Source: Streptomyces canus
GTDB taxonomy: Bacteria; Actinomycetota; Actinomycetes; Streptomycetales; Streptomycetaceae
Direction of reading: 5' to 3'
Assembly: GCF_001514145.1 (NCBI RefSeq)
Contig: NZ_KQ948668.1
Location: 124,001 to 188,000, forward strand
DNA length: 64,000 nt
The notes under the pieces are model-generated. The model searched no databases. It was not told the origin of the DNA and was given only the letters and a program-made list of their open reading frames with translations. Shown in pieces: positions 7,215-14,207 of this stretch. The first letter of the stretch is position 1; every line of letters starts with the position of its first letter. A program made the translations under genes and the position numbers.

Positions 7215-8527
7215 GCACGCCGGTCACCGTCCGGACCCCGGCGGGCACGGTCGTCGGCCGTCGACACCAAGACGTGCGGCGCTTCCTGGGCATCCCCTAT
7301 GCGCAAGCACCCACCGGCCCACGGAGGTTCGCCGCGCCGCTCCCACGCGGACGCTTCACGCGGCCGTACGACGCCTCCCGCCCCGGAGCCACCGCGCAGC
7401 GCGTGCCGCTGTTCGCCACGACCACCATCCCCGAACTGTCGGTGCCGGGCGACGACATACTGAACGTCTCCGTCACGGCCCCCGACGCGGACGGCTGCCC
7501 GGTGCTCGTGTGGATCCACGGCGGCGGCTTTCTCGCGGGCAGCCCGGCCAGCCCCTGGTACGACGGCCGCGCCTTCGCCCGCGACGGCGTCGTCACCGTC
7601 AGCGTCGGCTACCGGCTCGGCGTCGACGGGTTCGCCGTACTGGACGACGTCCCCACCAACCTCGCGCTGCGGGACGTGCTTCTCGCGCTCGACTGGGTGC
7701 GGGAGAACATCGCCGCGTTCGGGGGCGACCCGGACCGGGTCACCGTCGCGGGCCAGTCGGCCGGGGGAGCGATGGTGCTCGCACTGCTGTCGTCGCCCAC
7801 CGGGCGCGGCCGGTTCCAGCGGGCGGTCAGTATCTCCGGCGGCCTGTTCGAGGTGGAAGCGGCCCGGGTCCGCGCCTTCCTCGCACGGCTCGGCGAGCGC
7901 CTGGACGTGCCGCCCACCCGGGCCGGATTGGCCCTGTGCACACCGGAGTTGATCCAGCGGGGCGTGCTCGACCTGCGCGAGGACGACGACCAGCTCGTGC
8001 TCGGCCCCGTCGTCGGCGACGACATCCTGCCGCTGCCGCTCGCCGAGGGACTGGCCGTGCACGGACCGGACGTCCCGCTGCTGCTCGGCGCCACCGGCGA
8101 CGAGTTCGACGGCGACGGCGACAGCGAGCGCGGGTCGCGCGCGGCCGGCACCCGGATCACGGACACCCTGTTCCGCTCCGCCTGCCCCCACACCGCGGCC
8201 GCCCGCCGCGCGGCCCCCGCCGGTACCTGGCTGTACTCCTTCGAATGGCCCTCCCCGGCCCTCGGCGGCGCCGTGCACTGCGTCGACCTCCCCTTCTTCT
8301 TCGACGTGCTCGACGCGCCCGGCGTCCCCGAGGCGCTCGGTCCGAACCCGCCCGCAGAGCTGGCCGCCCGGATGCACACCGACCTCGTCGCCTTCGTGGG
8401 CGGCGAGACCCCGGCCTGGGAGAGGGCGACCGGCCGGCTCGGCGACCCGGCCCGTGCATACGGCCAACCCCTCGCGGCCGACACCCGGGGCCTGTACGAC
8501 CCGGTGACGGGAGGGGACCCGTGCTGA
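7211..8527 (+). CDS. Type B carboxylesterase
   Basis: A 438-aa cytoplasmic serine esterase of the type B (para-nitrobenzyl esterase-like) family, with oxyanion motif HGGG (103-106), nucleophile motif GQSAG (S183) and a likely catalytic His in GAVHCVDLPFFFD. There is no signal peptide, so it would act on imported material. It starts within the stop of the upstream permease gene (ATGA). In this operon its likely job is removing an acyl group from the imported glycoside; the ester itself cannot be read from sequence. At 438 aa it is somewhat shorter than the usual 480-510 aa. Confidence 0.88.
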   Translation: MSTPVTVRTPAGTVVGRRHQDVRRFLGIPYAQAPTGPRRFAAPLPRGRFTRPYDASRPGATAQRVPLFATTTIPELSVPGDDILNVSVTAPDADGCPVLVWIHGGGFLAGSPASPWYDGRAFARDGVVTVSVGYRLGVDGFAVLDDVPTNLALRDVLLALDWVRENIAAFGGDPDRVTVAGQSAGGAMVLALLSSPTGRGRFQRAVSISGGLFEVEAARVRAFLARLGERLDVPPTRAGLALCTPELIQRGVLDLREDDDQLVLGPVVGDDILPLPLAEGLAVHGPDVPLLLGATGDEFDGDGDSERGSRAAGTRITDTLFRSACPHTAAARRAAPAGTWLYSFEWPSPALGGAVHCVDLPFFFDVLDAPGVPEALGPNPPAELAARMHTDLVAFVGGETPAWERATGRLGDPARAYGQPLAADTRGLYDPVTGGDPC

Positions 8528-9666
8528 CGGCCGGCATGAACCAGAGCGCCGTACGACGGGTCAACACCTCCGTGATCCTGCGGGCGTTGGCGGTGTCGGC
8601 CGGACCGAGGAAACTCACCGAACTCGCCGAGCAGACCGGTCTGTCCCGCCGCACGATCGAACTGATCCTGGACTCGCTCGTCGAGGCGGGCTGGGTCTCC
8701 GAACTCGACCGGGTGCCGAACAGCGGCTGCGCCGGACGCCCGGCCCGACGCTACGAACTACGGGCCGAACACGCCTTGTTGGCCGCCGTCCGCGTCACGA
8801 CAGTCGATGCCTCCGCCGTCGTCGCCGACGTCCGCGGCCACATCCTCGGCCGGGCACACCGGCCGCTGCGCGACTACAAGGACCCGGGCACCACCCTCGA
8901 CGACGCCGCCGAACTGGTCCTTGAGGCCCTCGAAGACGCCGGCGGCTCGGTGGACCGGCTGCGCGCCGGGGCCATCGCCGGCGGCGGTGCCATCGACGAC
9001 GAGGGAGTCGTACGGCGCCTGGTGCACACCACGCGCTGGGAGGGCGTGCACCTGCCCGAGGAGCTGGGCCGGCGTGTCCCGGTGCCCTGGTTCGCCGACA
9101 ACGACACCAACCTCGGTGCGCTGGCGGAGCGTTGGCGGGGAGTGGCCGCCGATCACGACAACGTCGTATGGGCGATGCTCGGGAACCGGACCGGCCTCGG
9201 CATCCTCATCCGAGGGGCCGTGCACCGCGGGCTCGACGGTGCCGCGGGCGAGATCGTCGAGGCACGCTCGATGCCGGCCGGTTCGGTCGAGGACTGGCCG
9301 GTCGCCGCCCTGACCTCGCCGCTGCCCGCCCAACGCGCCCTCGCCCTTGCCCGGTTCGAGGCGGCCCGCAACGGTGACACCGCTTCGCTCGCCGAGGTCG
9401 ACGAGTTCGTGGAGAACATCGCGTCGATCCTGACCACTCTGTCCTGGACGGTCGCCCCCTCGCTCATCGTCCTCGGCGGCGGGCTGGAGGACGCGGCCGA
9501 CGTCCTGCTGCCCCGGGTGCGGGACGCGCTGCGGGACGCCCGCACTCCCGCGGTCGAACTGCGTGCCACCGCGCTCGGGCACGACGCCCCGCTCATCGGC
9601 GCGGTGAAGCTCGCCCTGGACCGCATGGACACCGAGCTGTTCGGACCGCTCGTCCCGGTCGACTGA
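8521..9666 (+). CDS. ROK-family transcriptional regulator
   Basis: The 381-aa protein has an N-terminal winged helix (about residues 28-62: LTELAEQTGLSRRTIELIL, then VEAGWVS) and a C-terminal ROK sugar-sensing domain with GAIAGGGAIDDEGVV and ADNDTNLGALAE. The usual zinc motif CxCGxxGCxE is absent, with SMPAGSVEDWP in its place. That suggests a sensor without the glucokinase-type zinc site. The GTG start at 8521 overlaps the esterase gene and follows GGGAGGGGA; an ATG at 8536 is the alternative. Being inside the operon, it is probably autoregulatory and responds to the imported sugar or its oxidised product. Confidence 0.87.
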   Translation: MLTAGMNQSAVRRVNTSVILRALAVSAGPRKLTELAEQTGLSRRTIELILDSLVEAGWVSELDRVPNSGCAGRPARRYELRAEHALLAAVRVTTVDASAVVADVRGHILGRAHRPLRDYKDPGTTLDDAAELVLEALEDAGGSVDRLRAGAIAGGGAIDDEGVVRRLVHTTRWEGVHLPEELGRRVPVPWFADNDTNLGALAERWRGVAADHDNVVWAMLGNRTGLGILIRGAVHRGLDGAAGEIVEARSMPAGSVEDWPVAALTSPLPAQRALALARFEAARNGDTASLAEVDEFVENIASILTTLSWTVAPSLIVLGGGLEDAADVLLPRVRDALRDARTPAVELRATALGHDAPLIGAVKLALDRMDTELFGPLVPVD

Positions 9667-9696
9667 CCCCCACAACGCACCTACACGGAGTCCCAC

Positions 9697-11205
9697 TTGA
9701 CCCACACCCCCCGCACCGACGTCCTCATCGTGGGCAGCGGCATCATGGGATCCCTCGTGGCCCGCCTCCTGCGCCGGAGCGATCCGGCGCTGCACATCAC
9801 CATGGCCGACGGCGGCAGCCCGATCGGCGGTGCACCCGGGCGGCACCTGCACGACCTCGACGACCCCGACCTGTGGTCCCGCTACAACGAGAAGGTCGCC
9901 ACCGGCATCCAGGGCATGTACACGGGAGCCGAGGTGGTCCGTGAGGTCGCGGGCAGCCTCCCCGACCTCACCCCCGGCATGTTCCACGCGCTCGCCTTCG
10001 GCGAGGACACCGAGGCGATGCCGCAGGCCGCGCTCGCGTGGAACGCGGGCGGCATGGGCGTCCACTGGACCGCCGCCACGCCGTGGCCCGCCGGGGACGA
10101 GGTCTTCGACTTCGGCGACCCGGACGCCTGGGCGGCCGACCTCGACACCGCACGCCGACTGCTCGCCGTCACACCCGCGGCGATCGGCCCGACCAAGGTC
10201 GGCGAACTCGTCCTCGACGTCCTGCGTCGACGCTACGGCGGCACAGGGCCGGGCGACCGGGCCCCGCAGCCCATGCCCATGGCCGTCACCCCCACCCCGT
10301 CGGGCCCCATGCCCCGCACGGCACCCGGGACGATCTTCCCCGCCCTCGCGCAGGGCGGCGATCCCGCCTTCACCCTGCTCACCGGCACGCTCGTGACCGC
10401 CCTCGTCCGGGACGCCCGCCGGGTCACCGGGGCCCGCCTGCGCCGCGTCGCCGACGGCACCGAGTCCGAACTCCGCGCCGACACCGTGGTGGTGTGCGCC
10501 GACGCCCTGCGCACCCCGCAGCTCCTGTACGCCTCCGGCATCCGTCCCGAGGCCCTGGGCCGCCACCTCAACGAGCACGCCTTCGTCACCGCCCGCGTCC
10601 TGCTCGACCTCGACCGGTTCGGTCTCGACCCCGACGCCCTGCCCCTGCCGCGCCCCGGCGAGTTCAGCACGGACTCGCTGTGGCTGCCGTGCAACGGCCC
10701 CGCCCAGCCCTTCCACGGCCAGATCATGAACCGCACCTACGTCGACGGGACCGGCCGGCCCCTCGCGCACTCCGTCGGCCTCTCGCTGTACGTCCCCGTC
10801 GAGTCGCGCCCGCAGAACCGGCTCGTGTTCTCGGCGAGCGAGACCGACCTGGCCGGGCTGCCCCGCATCCGCGTGGAGTTCGGCTACTCCGAGACCGACC
10901 GCGCGCTGATCCGGCGGGCGCTGGACGAAGTCCGGTCCGTCGCCAAGGAGTTCGGCCCCTTCGATCCCGTGACCGAGTCCACGGTGCTGCCGCCCGGTTC
11001 GTCGCTGCATCTCACCGGCACGGTCCGGGCAGGCGACACCGACGACGGCACCGGCGTGTGCGACCCGGACGGGAGGGTGTGGGGCTTCGACAACCTGTAT
11101 CTGGCGGGCAACGGAGTCGTTCCCACGCCGATGGCCGCCAACGTCACGCTGACCGGCGCCGTCACCGCGGTACGGGCCGCCCGTGCCGTCACCGCACGCA
11201 CCTGA
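9697..11205 (+). CDS. Pyranose oxidase / C-glycoside 3-oxidase family FAD oxidoreductase
   Basis: This 502-aa GMC-type flavoenzyme resembles pyranose 2-oxidases and the bacterial (C-)glycoside 3-oxidases. It has the FAD motif VGSGIMGS (12-19) and GGMGVHWTAATPW, where H123 aligns with the FAD-linked His of fungal pyranose oxidase. The C-terminal segment FDNLYLAGNGVVPTPMAANVT carries N482. H438 in SSLHLTGT is 44 residues before it, matching the His/Asn catalytic pair spacing. It would oxidise a sugar ring hydroxyl to a keto group. The start is TTG at 9697 after ACGGAG. The exact sugar, ring position and electron acceptor are not determinable here. Confidence 0.86.
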   Translation: MTHTPRTDVLIVGSGIMGSLVARLLRRSDPALHITMADGGSPIGGAPGRHLHDLDDPDLWSRYNEKVATGIQGMYTGAEVVREVAGSLPDLTPGMFHALAFGEDTEAMPQAALAWNAGGMGVHWTAATPWPAGDEVFDFGDPDAWAADLDTARRLLAVTPAAIGPTKVGELVLDVLRRRYGGTGPGDRAPQPMPMAVTPTPSGPMPRTAPGTIFPALAQGGDPAFTLLTGTLVTALVRDARRVTGARLRRVADGTESELRADTVVVCADALRTPQLLYASGIRPEALGRHLNEHAFVTARVLLDLDRFGLDPDALPLPRPGEFSTDSLWLPCNGPAQPFHGQIMNRTYVDGTGRPLAHSVGLSLYVPVESRPQNRLVFSASETDLAGLPRIRVEFGYSETDRALIRRALDEVRSVAKEFGPFDPVTESTVLPPGSSLHLTGTVRAGDTDDGTGVCDPDGRVWGFDNLYLAGNGVVPTPMAANVTLTGAVTAVRAARAVTART

Positions 11206-11226
11206 ACCACCGAGAGGAACCCCACC

Positions 11227-11838
11227 GTGATCGACATCGCCAGGGAATACCGCGTGGCCCTGCCCGCCTGGATCGACGACGAACTCGCCGACGTGCCCGC
11301 AGCCGTACCCTCACGCGAGGGCCGGATGCGTCTCGTGCACCGCCTCGCCGACCGCAACTGGCGCGAGGGCAACGGCGGTCCGTTCGCCGCACTCGTCGCC
11401 GAGCGCGCGTCCGGACGGATCGTTTCCGTCGGCGTCAACGTCGTCCTGTCCAGTGGAGTCTCCAGCGCGCACGCCGAGGTCGTCGCGCTCGGCCTCGCCC
11501 AGATGGCCACCGGCAACTGGGACCTCGGCGGCGACGGTCTGCCGGCTCACGAACTGGTCGTCAACTGGCGTCCCTGTGTGCAGTGTTACGGCGCCACGAT
11601 GTGGTCCGGGGTACGCGGCCTGGTGGTCGCGGGGCAGGGCCCGGAACTGGAGGAGATCACCACGTTCGACGAGGGCCCGGTCGGCTCCGACTGGGCCGAG
11701 CAGTTCGAGACACGAGGCATCGAGGTCGTGGGAGACGTCCTGAGGGACGAGGCGCTCGCGGTGTTCCGCAACTACCGCAAGGCCATTGACGAGTCCGACG
11801 AGGTCGTCGTCTACAACGCGCGCGGGGGAACCGAATGA
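11227..11838 (+). CDS. Zinc-dependent deaminase of the guanine/cytidine deaminase superfamily
   Basis: The 203-aa protein keeps the complete zinc deaminase signature: H82-A83-E84 (SSAHAEVVAL) and P116-C117-x2-C120 (WRPCVQCYGA). The layout NGGPFAALVAE before HAE resembles bacterial guanine deaminase GuaD more than cytidine deaminase. It lies 21 nt after the flavoenzyme gene, and its stop overlaps the start of the TIM-barrel gene (ATGA). A deaminase among glycoside-degrading genes is unexpected. It may act on a nucleobase-like aglycone or an amino sugar derivative. Catalytic residues argue for activity; the substrate is unknown. Confidence 0.85.
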   Translation: MIDIAREYRVALPAWIDDELADVPAAVPSREGRMRLVHRLADRNWREGNGGPFAALVAERASGRIVSVGVNVVLSSGVSSAHAEVVALGLAQMATGNWDLGGDGLPAHELVVNWRPCVQCYGATMWSGVRGLVVAGQGPELEEITTFDEGPVGSDWAEQFETRGIEVVGDVLRDEALAVFRNYRKAIDESDEVVVYNARGGTE

Positions 11839-12806
11839 GCCCTCGTTTCGCGACCGACGTCATCACCTTCTACCACCCCGGATTCTGGGGCCTCGACTCC
11901 GCCGACGCGGTCCGCGACTGGGCCGCGGATCACCCGGACCGCTTCTGGCAGCGGGTGCTGGACACGCTCGCCGAGACCGAGGTCACCGGCATCGAGCTGA
12001 CGTTCGCGCCCGGAGACATCGACTCGGCCCTGCGCGCCTACGGCGGCGCGGAGGCGTTCCGCCGGGAACTGGCCGACAGGGGCCTGGCCGTCGTCAGCGC
12101 CTTCGTCGCCGACAGCGACGCCCCCGACTGGCGCCACGGCGACAACCTCCCCGCGATCGTCGCCGACGCCGAGCGCCGCGCCGCCTTCCTCGCCGAGGTG
12201 GGCGCCGACGTCCTCGTCGCCGGACTGCCGATGAGGGCGACGTACGGCACCCGCCCGCCCTTCTTCGTCGACGCCGCCTACATGACCCGCATGGCCGACA
12301 TCGCGCACGCGGTGGGCGAGGCGGTGTCTCGGTACGGGGTGCGGCTGGCCTTCCACACCGAGTCCCACAGCACCCTCTGGTACGAGCGGGACATCGACCT
12401 CTTCATGGCCCTGACCGACCCGCGCTATGTCTGGCTGTGCCCCGACTCCTGCCATATCGCCCTGGGCGGCGGCGACCCCGTCGCGGTGGCCCGGCGCCAC
12501 ACTCCGCGCACGGCCCTGGCCCACTGGAAGGACGCGGTCGCCCCGATCGACGTCCACCTCACGATCGACGACACGGTGTACTCCCAGCAGCAGCCGTACA
12601 TGACGGAGCTGGGCACGGGGATCGTCGACTGGGAGGGCTGGGCCCACGCGATGTCCGGTACGCCCGGCGCGGGTACGGTCCTGATCGAACTGGACGAGGC
12701 CGCCGATCCGGTGGCCGCGCTGCGGTCGGGCACGGCGGTGGCGAAGCGGGCGCTAGCGGCGCAGTTCTCCGTGAGCGGTCTCCGGGAGCCGCAGATAGAC
12801 CAGTGA
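11835..12806 (+). CDS. Sugar phosphate isomerase/epimerase-type TIM barrel
   Basis: A 323-aa AP-endonuclease-2/xylose-isomerase-like TIM barrel. The metal ligands expected of the family are present: E176 (AFHTESHS), D204 and H207 (CPDSCHIAL), H230 (HWKDA) and E285 (LIELDEA). Family members isomerise or epimerise keto sugars, and related barrels form the catalytic subunit of C-glycoside deglycosidases that act after 3-oxidation. Position directly after a glycoside-oxidase-like gene makes action on the 3-keto product an attractive inference. It is the last gene of the operon, and its 3' end overlaps the convergent transporter gene by 54 bp. Confidence 0.85.
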   Translation: MSPRFATDVITFYHPGFWGLDSADAVRDWAADHPDRFWQRVLDTLAETEVTGIELTFAPGDIDSALRAYGGAEAFRRELADRGLAVVSAFVADSDAPDWRHGDNLPAIVADAERRAAFLAEVGADVLVAGLPMRATYGTRPPFFVDAAYMTRMADIAHAVGEAVSRYGVRLAFHTESHSTLWYERDIDLFMALTDPRYVWLCPDSCHIALGGGDPVAVARRHTPRTALAHWKDAVAPIDVHLTIDDTVYSQQQPYMTELGTGIVDWEGWAHAMSGTPGAGTVLIELDEAADPVAALRSGTAVAKRALAAQFSVSGLREPQIDQ

Positions 12807-14039
12807 CGAGCCGAGGCACAGGACGGCCACGTACCACGGAAAAGCTCCCGCCTGCCCCAACTCCTTGAAGAGCGTGCCCACATACGGGGCCGTCCCCCCG
12901 AACACCGCGACCGTCAACGAGTAGGGGAACCCGATCCCGGCCGCCCGCACCCGCGCCGGGAACACCTCCGCGTTCACCGCCGCGCTGATCGACGTGAACC
13001 CGGTCAGCAACACCATCCCCGCGCACTGCACGAGCAGCAGCACCACGAAGGAGTCCCGCAGCGCGTGCAGCAGCGGCACGCTCAGCAGAGCGAAGCCCAG
13101 CCCGAAGAACAGCAACAACGGCCGGCGCCCGAAGCGGTCCGACAGCAAACCGCCGAGCGGCTGAAGCACCCCGAAGAAGGCGAGCGAGATCGTCCCCGCG
13201 AGCAATGCGTCCGACTTGTCGACACCGGCGTTGAGTTCGGCATACGTCGGCAGATACGACGTCCACGTGTAGTACGCGATCGTGCCGCCCATCGTGATCC
13301 CGCAGATCAGCAGCGACTCGCGCGGATGGCGCCGCAACCCCTCGAGGAGCCCGGGACGCGGCGCCCGCCGCTGCTCCTCGCTGCGCGTCTCCTGCGCGCC
13401 CTGCCGGATCCAGAACCCGACCAGGGACAGCACGGCCCCGAGGACGAACGGGACGCGCCACCCCCAGCCGTCCATCCGCCCCTCGTTCAGTGTGTCCACC
13501 AGCAGGGTGGCGATCCCGGACGCGAGAAGCTGCCCGGCCGTCGTCGACACGTACTGGAAGCTGGAGAACAGCCCGCGTCGGCCGGGCCGCGCCGACTCGA
13601 CCAGGAAGGTTGTCGAGGCGGCGAACTCCCCTCCCACGGACAGCCCTTGGAGCAGTCGCGCGAGCACCAGCACGACCGGAGACAGGACGCCGACCGCCGC
13701 GTACGTCGGTGTCAGTCCGACCAGGAGACTGCTGCCGCCCATCAGCAGGATGGTGACCGTCAGCGCCGAGCGCCGCCCGTGCCGGTCCGCGATCGCCCCC
13801 ATCAGCAGCCCGCCGACCGGCCGCATGAAGAACCCGACGGCGAACACCGCGAACGTCGACAGCAGCGGCACCAGCGAGTTGTCCGCGCCCTTGGGGAAGA
13901 CCGCGCCGGCGATGTAGGTGGCCAGAAACGTGTAGGCGTACCAGTCGTACCACTCCACGGCATTGCCCACGGAGGCGGCGAGAAGCTGCCGTGCGGGTCG
14001 TCCTGTGGGCAGCACGTCCGGAGGTGGCGTCTCTGTCAT
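12753..14039 (-). CDS. MFS transporter, metabolite:H+ symporter (MHS) type
   Basis: The 428-aa protein has twelve predicted membrane segments and the MHS signatures NAVEWYDWYAYTF in the first helix, RPVGGLLMGAIADRHGRR in loop 2-3 and LLQGLSVGGEF. Relatives import dicarboxylates, aromatic acids or osmolytes (KgtP/ProP/PcaT group). I start it at the ATG at 14039, preceded by GGGGGA, because the longer frame has no conserved sequence. It is convergent with the sugar operon and divergent from the phospholipase gene. An acid product of either neighbourhood could be a substrate, but nothing in the sequence fixes this. Confidence 0.88.
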   Translation of the reverse strand: MTETPPPDVLPTGRPARQLLAASVGNAVEWYDWYAYTFLATYIAGAVFPKGADNSLVPLLSTFAVFAVGFFMRPVGGLLMGAIADRHGRRSALTVTILLMGGSSLLVGLTPTYAAVGVLSPVVLVLARLLQGLSVGGEFAASTTFLVESARPGRRGLFSSFQYVSTTAGQLLASGIATLLVDTLNEGRMDGWGWRVPFVLGAVLSLVGFWIRQGAQETRSEEQRRAPRPGLLEGLRRHPRESLLICGITMGGTIAYYTWTSYLPTYAELNAGVDKSDALLAGTISLAFFGVLQPLGGLLSDRFGRRPLLLFFGLGFALLSVPLLHALRDSFVVLLLVQCAGMVLLTGFTSISAAVNAEVFPARVRAAGIGFPYSLTVAVFGGTAPYVGTLFKELGQAGAFPWYVAVLCLGSSLVYLRLPETAHGELRR

Positions 14040-14160
14040 GATCGCGACCATCCCCCGATCGAGGTCCGGCACACCTCCCGTACCCGCGACTTTCACATCA
14101 GCGCCACCGGACCCTTCCCTGACGTTTGTTGCACTTGGAACACTCGCTGCGCGCACCTTC

Positions 14161-14182
14161 CGTCACGTTCCGGTCATCGGTG
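14161..14182 (+). promoter_or_regulatory. Candidate PHO box (two 11-bp units)
   Basis: CGTCACGTTCC followed directly by GGTCATCGGTG gives two 11-bp units with the GTCA core in register, resembling the direct-repeat units bound by PhoP. It lies 26 bp before the phospholipase C start. Streptomyces phosphoesterases of this kind are often phosphate-controlled. The match is imperfect. Confidence 0.35.
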
Positions 14183-14207
14183 CGCAGGATTGAGAGGTCC
14201 CACACCC

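Noticed and set aside
8758..11010. A 750-codon minus-strand frame across the ROK and flavoenzyme genes
   Set aside because: It spans two well-supported plus-strand genes and encodes only low-complexity sequence.
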